Source: Dendrocalamus latiflorus
Taxonomy: Eukaryota > Streptophyta > Magnoliopsida > Poales > Poaceae
DNA: 64,000 bases
Reading direction: 5' to 3'
Assembly (NCBI GenBank): GCA_017311315.1
Contig: CM029612.1
Span: 50,922,200-50,986,199 of the forward strand
The stretch's first letter is position 1; every line of letters begins with the position of its first letter. Below the pieces are notes generated by a model. That model was not told the DNA's origin, searched no databases, and saw nothing but the letters and a program-made list of their open reading frames with translations. Both the position numbers and the translations under genes were made by a program. Shown here piece after piece: positions 40,580-50,178 of this stretch.

Positions 40580-41192
40580 CCCATTCACGAGCAAGTTTTT
40601 TAGACTTGTCGACCAATGCATAGCCCAGCCCATTTCTTTGGAGCTCCTTGGCAACACAGACATTGCTCAGATACGCTCTTGTATAGTTTGGTTCATTTAC
40701 CTATTAATATGGATTGATTATAAAGCAATATTAGTATATTACAATTCTTTGAAGAAGCAACAAAAGGATTTTTTTAATTCATCAAAATCAGCATTTTGCA
40801 TCACGTTTATACTTAGACAATTAAATATATCCAGGCATACAACAGGATATTCGAAATGGCAACTCATGCTCTATTTAAATCACCATTTGACGCAAAAATA
40901 AGAAAAGTGGAAATGAAAAGCAACTATTGCAAAAATTTAGTTAAGTCCAGTGAACTCTCACTCTGTTGGAAACTGGAAACAACCAAGAGGTGTTGAAAGC
41001 AAGTCCATTAATCTAAGTTACAACATTAAGCAAAGTCCGTATTTATTCCATGGTAATCTCCTATAGCATTAAAAAAAAGAGAATCAATTAGCTTACCCCA
41101 GGCCTCTTTCCAGTCAGTTCATCTGGTAGCCAAAGACACTGATTCAGGTCTAAACTACCAACGACTATTCTTTCTTCCCCATCTTCCACAAA
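40580..41192 (-). pseudogene. GNAT acetyltransferase, two middle exons
   Basis: Exon 41097–41192 encodes FVEDGEERIVVGSLDLNQ, then CLWLPDELTGKRPG. Exon 40580–40700 continues in phase with VNEPNYTRAYLSNVCVAKEL, then QRNGLGYALVDKSKKLAREW. The 'VAKELQRNGLGYAL' stretch is the acetyl-CoA binding motif A of GCN5-related N-acetyltransferases, here of the plant plastid-type group. Splice sites are intact. First and last exons are missing, so it cannot make a full enzyme. Captured fragment in Helitron 2. Confidence 0.85.
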
Positions 41193-43493
41193 CTGCATGT
41201 ATTAGATTTCAGAGGTTAATCTCTAGCATCCATAGATTAATACTGTTACAAATGAATATAACTGACTCTAGTGTAAAGAGATCAGAAAACAATATGTGAG
41301 CCAAGAGAGGTGAAGTGCAAAAAGAAATGCACAATGAAGAGTGCAACCCTACGAAAAGTGGAACAAATGAATATAACATCATTGTTTAAGTTTTCTATCA
41401 AGTGGAACATATGAAAATTCTCAAGGCAATAAAATGCTTTTGTCTGTCAGATTTCCATGATCTAGCCAGGCAAAATGGAAAAGAGCAAAGCCCAAATAAA
41501 TGTTCATTTTGTTACAATTTTTTATTTTTAGTGCAGCTTGGAGAGCATAAAAGAGCAACCCACAAACGAATCACAAAACAAGCACAACCGCAAGGGAAAA
41601 ATTCTTGTCCTGTCACCTGCCGTTTACATTGTAGCAATACCTGGTTCTCAGAAAGCATAGACCAAGGAGAATATTTGTTGAATCAAATTCATACATGTAC
41701 CTCTTAATAATGCCATTGACTGGAACACAGAAAATGGTTTTTCAGCAACCAGCCTCATCCTTACTTGATTGATCATGATTCCGGAGTGTAACAACGCACC
41801 ACCCTACGACACCAATACAATTTTCATAACCTTCACATGAATCAGACAGTCGTACCAACAGAATTACCAATAAAAAGTTAAATTCCGCCGTCCTTCAGCC
41901 ATGAAATTTATAGGATTTACCAAAATAACAAAACAATTACAATTGCATAATACACTGCAATTGATAAGAGAACCACCTGAATTAGTAGCGTACCACGTAG
42001 CCACTGAGGTCCAGGACAACCTGGCTGCACAAACCAGCCAGTTACCGATGACAGTGCCGCCATCAGGGTGTTCCTCCCAAATTACTTAAGCTCCACGTCC
42101 GTACCTCGGGGAAGATGAATTGTTGAACCCTTCATTGCTTATTGAGTCGACACAATTTCCAGGCAACAGCATACAAGCTAAGAAATGGCCACAAATTGCA
42201 GAAACCCACAACAGCTGTACAAAATATACAATCTCGCTGATTTCTGTAACATCAGCAAAAATTTGTACTCATGAACAGTAATATCGTAATATCCAGACCA
42301 ATTAAATTAACTGGTACCAATAGGGAATTCAGCATATCGTAATAACCAGACAGAAGGGTAACCTAGAGGAAACCTCGTTGGAAACCTCATTTACCCCCGG
42401 GTGTAGTAGTTTCTAAACCATATCTCGCAGACTCGAGAAATACATGTACGTGTATTTGGGTATAGAAGACCATCTAGATGGTAGGTACATATTGAGATGT
42501 ACAGTCAACATACTCCTTTCTATGTAAATGTAAAAATATCAAGGTTCTAACAAAATGTACCTAAAACTGTCATCACATGTAATTTGCCATTAGGTCAGAA
42601 TTACAGTATCTTAGAATTAGTATGACTATATCAGTACACACTGATACATCATTGTAACTACATCTAGGAGTAAAAATAATTTCAAGTGGCATATCACAGT
42701 ACAATGTGCGCGCGCGCTAGCCTGTACAGATAGACCTTTTCTATTAACACAGCTGTACCAAGCTTTACAATGAAAGACCAATGGCCAAGAATGTCACAAG
42801 ATTTCCAACAGAAGAAAAGGCTTAACCAGTAACCGACAATCAGCTCTCAACATTGCAAGCTAAGATTAATTTGTGGTCAGATCTAAGATGGTAGAACAGA
42901 TTCGATTATATGCAATGCTCAAAATATTTATTGACACTTTATGACAGCTTAAGTATCAAATTTAGAATCTTGATACCAACTATATTAAGCTATACCAGCC
43001 ATTTAGAATATACTCTTACGTTAGTTCCAACTCAGCAAATTTGGATGTTCAGATTTAATTTATTTAGGAATTTTGTGTTGAGCAAAGCAGCAGAGAACAT
43101 CTCCAGTTTGTTAACATTGCACATAATTATACCACAGTTGTACAAAAAATAGCAAAATTAGATACTCCGCGAGTTTTCGAAATCACTTCAGATAAAATGA
43201 GTTACAGAAGGACTGAGCTATTACGCAGTGGCGATAGAACATTTTGAAGTATGTGAACCAAGAATTGTAACATAAATTCAGCCGCGCACATGAATTAACG
43301 ATGTACTGTAAACAAACTTGTCAAGATGTGAATATGTATAATTGCAGCTGTAAACTCACACCGAAAACCCGATTCATGCCCGATCACATCACATGTCACC
43401 CTCCGGAAACCAATTCCACACGACACAGAGCCCAATTCCTAACAAATCCACACATTTCCGATGCGAAACGAAATTTGAGAGATTCGATTATAC
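41193..43493. other. AT-rich filler of Helitron 2
   Basis: Intron-like sequence between the GNAT and MORF fragments. No additional exon could be recognised. Confidence 0.5.
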
Positions 43494-43836
43494 CTTCCGA
43501 CGACCTTGGCGAGGGTCTGGAGGTAGGTCTCGATCATATCCTCGCGGGAGGGCTTGGGGTCGGGGAACTCCATGGTGATGAGCCAGTGGTTGTAGTCGCA
43601 TCCCTCGAAGAGGATCTCGTCAGGGCCTCAGGGGAGATCTTGCCGTCGTCCACTCCACCCCCGTAGTCCCCTCCCCGCGCAGCCGCCGCCGCCGTCGACC
43701 GGAACCCGGCGGCGGCGCCCGGGAGATGCGGCCGCGGGAGCGGCGGGACGAGGGGGCCGAGGGGGAGGGACCGGGAGGCGGCGGAGGAGCCTGGCCGGAG
43801 GAGGGAGGCGGAGGTGGAGGCGGTATACCGGGAGCT
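43494..43836 (-). pseudogene. MORF/RIP organelle RNA-editing factor, first-exon fragment
   Basis: The exon ends with GCDYNHWLITMEFPDPKPSR, then EDMIETYLQTLAKVVG and a GTATAA donor. This is the start of the MORF (DAG-like) domain, which in plants partners PPR proteins in mitochondrial or plastid RNA editing. The preceding SRYTASTSASLLRPGSSAAS resembles a transit peptide, but no ATG is present; a stop lies directly before it. Near 43626 the frame shifts by one base between ISPEA and the domain. The remaining exons are absent downstream. Captured, dead fragment in Helitron 2. Confidence 0.82.
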
Positions 43837-43859
43837 CTAGGCTCTAGGGTTCCGACGAG

Positions 43860-44264
43860 GCGGAGGAGGCGGCCGGTGGCCGGGTAGGGGTGGAGGAGGC
43901 GGCCGGCGGCGGGTGCGACGGCGGATCTGGGCGAGGCTGCGGCGGCGGCGGCGCGGGGTGGGGAGGAGGAGGAGGCGGCGGCGGAGCGGAGGAGCGGGGG
44001 AGGAGGCGGCGGAGCAGAGGAGTGGGGGAAGGAGGAGGCGGCCGGTGGCCGGGTAGGGGTGGAGGAGGCGGCCGGCGGCGGGTGCGACGGCGGATCTGGG
44101 CGAGGCTGCGGCGGCGGCGGCGCGGGGTGGGGAGGAGGAGGAGGCGGCGGCGGAGCGGAGGAGCGGGGGAGGAGGCGGAGGAGCGGGGGAGGAGGCGGCG
44201 GAGCAGAGGAGTGGGGGAAGGAGGAGGCGGAGCAGAGGAGCGGCGGATCTAGCGGCTAAAGGAG
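43860..44264. repeat. GC-rich array of Helitron 2, left part
   Basis: Contains two near-identical copies of a roughly 180-bp unit (starting GGCCGGTGGCCGGGTAGGGG at about 43870 and 44040), built from GGAGGAGGAGGCGGCGGCGG blocks. It continues at 49317 after the nested LTR-like element. Confidence 0.82.
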
Positions 44265-45838
44265 TGTAACATCCCAAAAATTTAAATTTGAAAAGTATGA
44301 AGTTTTTGAATTATTTTTGCAACATACTTTATTTGAATTTGGAGTTTATGGGTTTTTCCTGAAAAATTTGATGAAGGTTCCAAAAAGTTAAAGAAGAAGC
44401 AAACATGTTTAAAAACTAGAGAGTGAGAATCTAAAATAAGAATCTGAAAAGATGATCCAGAAAAGGAGGGGAGAGAATTGGCCTAAAATATAAAACTTTA
44501 ATTCTGTAAATAATAACAAAAAAATAGATGCAGGATATGAATCTGTACAATGATAACAATAAAGGAAATTTATATATGTGAATATACATGTATCTATGCG
44601 TGTACATATAAATCAGATAGCAATGAATTAATAAAAAAAGGGGGATGAAGCCAGGCCGGTCGAAGCGGCCCAGCTCCACCCGCGCCCCGCCCACACCTCT
44701 ATTTCCCCTTCTGCCTGCTGGGCCCCGCTCCCAGTGCCTCCCCTCCCTTTCCTCTCCTCCTCCCTCGAGCGCCTGCTCTTCTTTCCTCTCTCTGCCTCTT
44801 CCCCCTTTCTTCTCCCGTGGAGGAGCAACCTCCACGTCGCCCCTCCTCTCTCCTCTTCGCTCGGTCAAAAGCCGCCCCCGCCGCTCCCGCGTCAGCGCGC
44901 GCCTGCCGCCGCCCCTGTCTCCCGCTGCGCCAACCCGCGCACGTCGCCTATCGCCGAGCTCGGTGCCGCACGTCGCTCACGCCCACGTCGCTGCTCCGCC
45001 CTGCACCCGGGGCCCCTCCTCCTCTCTCCGGTCAAACCCGCGCGACACGGCGCATGAGCCAAGCTGGGCAGCGGCATGTAGTATCCCCTGTACCCCGCTG
45101 CCCTGCCCCGTCGCCTGACACGCCGCCTGCAACCGCCTGCTCCGCTGCTTACCGACGCACGGGCAAGGTCCCGAGGCTAGCCTCGCCCACTCGCCTATAA
45201 GAGCCGCCGGAACTCCCACGGGTCTTCCCACACCCCGCACTCCCTCCACCTCCAAGCAATTTCATTTTTGCGCCCTCTTCACCGCCGGCGCCGCTCATCT
45301 TCCCCAGCTCCGGCCATCGGGTGACCGGCCGATTGGAGCCGTCGCCGGCCGATTCCGCCGCCCGGGAGCTCCCTCGTGGCCCCGCCAGCTCATCCCCACC
45401 GCCGCCAGGGCTTCTCCCTCACCCCCGGTGGCCGACGCCATGGCCCTCCTCACGCCGCCGCTGGCTCACAGTGCCGGCTCGCCTCGGTGCTTCCCCGGCT
45501 CAACCAGACCTGCGGTGAGTTTTCCCACGCCCCACTCCTGCTCACGCTCCTCTCCAATCCTCTTCTCTCCCACCATAGCGGCGCCACCACCTTCCACCCT
45601 TGCTCCGGCCGCCGCACGCCGATGCTGGCCGCCGATGGTGCCTTCCGGCCAGAGGCGTGGTCTCCACCGGCTCCCTTGTCTCATGCGCTCTCCATTTTCA
45701 TGCTCGCCGGCGCCTCCCCGGCCGATCCTCGCCGGCGACGCCGCCTGGCCCTTGCGCCGTCGGGATGCTCTGTTTTGGAGCCCCGTGACCGCGCTACCTC
45801 TTCTACAACCCTTTCCCCTTTTCTTCAAGAAACCCCAG

Positions 45839-45913
45839 AGGCAGAGTGGTTATCAGCGCTTGCGCTAAGGATTAGCAGGCCCTCAGGTCGCTGGTTCGAT
45901 TCCAGCCGGCCGC
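45839..45913 (+). repeat. tRNA-like / SINE-head sequence
   Basis: GGCAGAGTGGTT resembles a polymerase III A box. About 50 bp later GGTTCGATTCC is a perfect B box within a 5-bp T-arm stem (GCTGG/CCAGC) and 7-base loop. No matching acceptor stem exists, so it is a relic or SINE head, not a working tRNA gene. Confidence 0.55.
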
Positions 45914-48543
45914 ACCTCCTTTTCCCATTTTCAATTCAATTTTTGTGACTCAGTTTCATTAATAAAAATCAGGGAAAATAAGGGAATAATGTAGAGAAGC
46001 TAATAAAAATGTAACTAGGATATGAATGAGATTATTTAAGATTTAAATTTTGATTAGTTCATTAATATGGTTTGAGCAATTAATTAAAAGGCTAATTATT
46101 AGATCCAATACAAAAACAAATAAAGATGACTTTGGTTAAATATTCAAACATAATAAAGAACACCCTTAATTATAATACATGCCCTAATATTCATCATGCT
46201 GCCATTAAATAAATCCCCGTGGAAGATTTAAATAAATAGCGATATTAATTTAAGAACCCGTATAACAAGCCATGATAGATGAATAAATTTAGATTAAAAA
46301 TAAAGCTACGCCTAATAATACCTAAAGTGTAGATAAAGTAATAATGGTGCCATTAAATAAATCTTAATAGTAGATTTGGTAAATAATAATGATGAGCAAC
46401 TAATGTAGCTTAAATATCTATTTGAGGTATTAATAAAATGTGGTTTTGTTTAAAGTCCAAATTTAACAAAGAGCCTAGTTAAAAATATATTCAAGTTAAA
46501 ATTTAAGGAAATGCATTGGGTGTTATGTTAAAGCAATAGGAACAAAGCGTTAAGTTAAAGGGTTATCCTCACTCATAAATAAATATATGTCATGCCATTA
46601 TCATGCAGGCATAAAATAAATCTTAATAGTAGGATTAATTAAATTAGGTCTCTTCATAGAATAAACTAAACAGTGGGGCGTGACCATAAAAATTTAAGTT
46701 AGAGATAATATTAATATACAATTACTAAAATATAATAGCCCTAGGATGTCGTACGTTAAAATGACCTAACCAATATGTGTAAATACTCTAAAGTAAACAT
46801 TAAGCCATTAACACAAGTAATTAGGGTCACATAAAATGATACATATCAAACCTTGCTCAGATTGCTAAGTTTAAACTAAAATTTAAAATAAAGCATAATA
46901 GTAGCTAAAGTATGGGCAAGATAACAGTAGTGCCATCAAATAAATCTTACCACTAGCTTTAGTACATATTTATATGGAGTGTAATTATATATATACAACA
47001 AGTCGGGACTTGTATAAATAAACCGTAGCTTAGTAATAAATGGAGGCACCTGAAATAGCATACCACAAAAGGTTGTAAATATAGGCTATAAATTTAACTC
47101 GGTAAACTAAGGTTTGCAAACATCACTCATATAGATATACATATATATCATATGCCCTGAAAAGTAACACCCGACAAAATGATACCTACTCATAGGTCCA
47201 CCCTAACTCATGGAACTTCCTTGATAAATATAAAAATAAATAAATGAAATTGTTAATAAAAAGATCAGGTCATCGTATTCTACCACCGACCTTACCTCAA
47301 ATAACCCAAATCACCCATTAACTCATAATAAAAGCTAAATCGAGTTTATTCGGATTTATCTGGATCTCTTGAGTTATTTACTTTTATTTGTATTCAGTCG
47401 TTTATCGCGTAATTAGAAACTGGAATCCTGAAGATTCTCCGGATCAGGCGTGGTCAGAGCGAAGCGAAGATAAAGGACAGAAACTCAAGAGAAAGCATCG
47501 TGTGAGCTCACGACCGCGGTAAACCGCGCAAGGCGAGTCAATACTTTGATCATGTTGAACCTACATTTTTGCAAATTACTTTGTTTTAAATTATCAAATT
47601 GCATGCTGTTATGTTATATGCAAATACATGTTTAATTTAATGTTCTAGTTATGTGCCCACGGTTTACCTTGGATAATAATACCCCTCCTTTGAAATATTT
47701 GAATGTGTGAACCTTGTCGCCCTAGCAAAATTATAATAGTATCCTTTCGAAAATAGGTCCCTAAATATACGCCATGCTTAGTATTGCATAGGTACTCATG
47801 GGCGTGAGAGCGCTCAAGCACCACTTTTAATCCTGAGAAAAATTGGTTGGACAGTCATGGTGGTAATGACTGGTGTATATTGGATATGGCTATTTTATAT
47901 TCCCAAAAACCTTGAATTGCTTATTTATCTGGGCGGATGGTTCGGGGGTGAGGTGCAGGTGTGCACGAGAGTGTGGTTTGTGGTAGAACCGCCCAGATAA
48001 CCCTAAGGACCGAATCTTGTCATGACCTCCTGTGTAAAACAAGCACAACCACAAGCTGGCAAAGTGTAGGCAGGGTTAACTAATTTGTATGGCTCTAAGG
48101 TGGTTACGTGAAGGTGTGAACACGAGCAAAGGGATGGATGGTCACATCCCCGCCTTTGCCCGTGATGGCTCACGAGGGACCCTTCCCGAGGGATGGTCGT
48201 ATCCTACGGAAGATAGACCTTAGCGGGCGTAACCACAGTAGGACTATGCATTGTAACAATCCTGTGATAGTCTACTCAACCGCATGGCTAAGGAATCATG
48301 TGGGGCAACGGGTGGATTTATCTCTTGTGGGTAAAGTGTGCAAAACTCTGCAGAGTCAAAACTATTCGAATAGCCGTGCCCACGGTCAGGGGCAGACATG
48401 GGAACTTAACTAGATATAGTTCTGTTTACAAAAATATCGAAAAATGGGAATGGAAAAGTGGAAGGGTAGAGGAAAGCCCTGATTTGAGTTGTCCTGGGTG
48501 TCGTCCCAGTGGTAAGTTAAGCGGCTATAACGCTGAAAAATGT

Positions 48544-48764
48544 CATACGGTGTGATGCCGTATGTATGGAGAAATTATGGTGCGATGTCATATGCCGCCC
48601 TTGGTGTGATGCCAAGCGGTAACTTATGGTGCGATGCCATAAGGATTGTTGGTGCGATGCCAACAATAAGCATATGGTGCGATGTCATATGCCGCCCTTG
48701 GTGCGATGCCAAGATGTAACTTATGGTGCGATGCCATAAGGTTAGTTGGTGTGATGCCAACATG
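48544..48764 (+). repeat. Array of nine palindromes around a fixed TGYGATG loop
   Basis: Nine copies of GGTGYGATGYC, each flanked by short arms that pair with one another while differing between copies: CATAC/GTATG, CTT/AAG, CTTAT/ATAAG, TTGTT/AACAA, GCATAT/ATATGC, and CTT, CTTAT and GTT variants. Typical unit: CTTATGG-TGCGATG-CCATAAG. Spacing is 20–30 bp. It lies inside the 5.05-kb LTR-like element. Confidence 0.92.
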
Positions 48765-49321
48765 TTTACATGGATTATTTCAACTAATGGTTTAAAAATG
48801 TGATTGCAAACCTGCTAGGTCTTAGGGAAATTTTAAGTAATTGTATTCAAAAGCACTCTACGCAAAAATAAAATAACCTGAGCCTTCCTTTGATAAGCCA
48901 TGCATATTATCTACTTGCATTCTGGGTATTGGCTCGTGGAGCACGGGGTCGGAGTGCTCACGCTCGCTTTTGCGGCAAAATTCAGAATCAGGAGTCAAAT
49001 CACCTCGCCTCAGCAACAAGAGTGGACAAGCTGGCAGATAAGATGAAGATGAAGATGTCAAGGGCTAGGTCGCGAACCTCCAGTTGGCTGCCTGTGGCCA
49101 TGTCCTGAAGGTCCCACCTGTGTGCTTCGTTCTTCCGCTGCTGCAATTTATTGATTTCGGCCTAATCGGCCCATGAGTAAGTTTATTATTTTAATTATGT
49201 TTCCGCATGATATGTACTTTGATATTCAGAACTGTAACTGTGTGCACTATCTACTGATCCAGGGAATAGTGCAATTAAACACAGAGGAATCCGGATTGTA
49301 AAATCTGGGTCTGACAAGGAG

Positions 49322-49600
49322 GCAGTGGGGGCAGGTGAGGAGGAGGAGGCAGCGGCGTGAGGTGGGGAAGAGGCGGCGGCGGTGGAGCAGATGAGCGGGG
49401 GAGGAGCAGGCAGCGGCAGCGCGGGGTGGGGAGGAGGAGGAGGCGGCGGCGCGAGGTTGGGAGGAGGCGACGGCGGTGGAGCAGATGAGCGGGGGAGGAG
49501 CAGGCAGCGGCAGCGCGGGGTGGGGAGGAGGAGGCGGCGGCGGCGGAGCGCAGGGCGGGGGAGGAGGCGGCGCCGGCGGAGGGCGGGGGAGGAGGCGAGG
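49322..49600. repeat. GC-rich array of Helitron 2, right part
   Basis: Two copies of about 95 bp (GGTGGAGCAGATGAGCGGGG at about 49380 and 49474) within GGAGGAGGCGGCGG sequence. Same family as 12361–12640. Confidence 0.85.
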
Positions 49601-49889
49601 GAGAAATCAGGGGGAGGCAGGGCGAGGGCGACGGCGACCGGGTGGAAGGAGCTGGAGAGAGGAGGGCGCCGCGAGCGAGGAGAATCAGGGGGAGGATTTG
49701 GATCGTTGGATATGAGTGGGTAAGGAGAGAGAAAGGTGGGAATTGATCCTTGATCGTTGATTTCACTGGTTGGTTTTTCTGGGGACACGAATTGGTGTGG
49801 ATGCAGGAAAACTTATGACTGTTGGGGGCACAATTTGGGGTGAGCGTAGGAAAGAACTGAACTGGTGTATTTTAGGGGTAGAGAAGAGA

Positions 49890-50178
49890 TCAAACGAGCA
49901 GGCCGACAACGGGCTGTTTTTAGGAATCTTTTGTAAGGACAGCCGTCTGGGCCAGTCTGCTGGCTTCGTCCAGCCCAGTTTTGATTTCGGCCTAATTTAT
50001 TCAGCCTAGTAAGACACGAGCCCACGGCCCATCTGCGCACGAAAAGAAATCCACTATAATAGAAAGCCAGGGACAGAGGGGGCGGCGTCTGCTCTGCTGC
50101 TCCACTCCACAGTAGCTCTTCCAACTTCTCTCGCAAGTCGAAACCTTCGGACCGACAGCGACGATCCAGCCCGCCGCG
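49890..50178 (+). promoter_or_regulatory. PAC2 promoter and leader
   Basis: Short native promoter between the Helitron 2 end and the ATG. TATAATA at 50055–50061 is a TATA candidate. GGCCCA at 50026–50031 (TGGGCC on the other strand) is a site-II type element, typical of ribosome and proteasome housekeeping genes. Confidence 0.5.

Larger units (their letters stand above)
44265..49316. mobile_element. Large non-coding LTR-like element (probable solo LTR), 5.05 kb
   Basis: Starts TGTAACATCCCAAAAATTT and ends GGGTCTGACA, i.e. TG…CA, with an exact 5-bp duplication AGGAG (44260–44264, 49317–49321). It has no gag or pol. 44640–45930 is C-rich with composition-driven frames; 45950–47300 is AT-rich. 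Blocks such as ATCATGTTGAACCTACATTT (47550) and AACTCTGCAGAGTCAAAAC (48342) recur in the element at 56650–60013. Large solo LTRs of gypsy-type elements are common in rice; this assignment is inferred. Confidence 0.75.
39205..49889 (-). mobile_element. Helitron 2, gene-fragment carrying, split by an LTR-like element
   Basis: On the minus strand the 5' end is TCTCTTCTCTACCCCTAAAA at 49889 and the 3' end is GCACACTACTAG at 39205, between host A (39204) and T (49890). Shortly before CTAG a stem-loop CCGTAGC-GTTA-GCACGG forms with one bulged base, the expected Helitron 3' hairpin. Near the 5' end TCCTACGCTCA is shared with Helitron 1 at a similar distance. Without the nested 5.05-kb element the length is about 5.6 kb. 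Cargo in Helitron orientation: MORF, GNAT and ribosomal uL14 fragments. No Rep/helicase is seen. It ends 289 bp upstream of the PAC2 start codon. Confidence 0.68.

Noticed and set aside
43837..44277. Open frames across the GC-rich array
   Set aside because: Low-complexity repeats, open in opposing frames at once.
45839..45913. A functional tRNA gene
   Set aside because: T-arm is good but no acceptor stem or clear anticodon arm can be formed.
44645..45948. Proline/serine-rich open frames of 120–190 aa
   Set aside because: They lie in the C-rich part of an LTR-like element, overlap each other in all frames and show no family motif.
48544..48764. A CRISPR-like array
   Set aside because: Spacers are not unique sequence but the paired arms of each palindrome, and the host is a plant.
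49195..49788. Minus-strand 197-aa frame
   Set aside because: Crosses the LTR end and the target duplication into the GC-rich array, so cannot be one gene.
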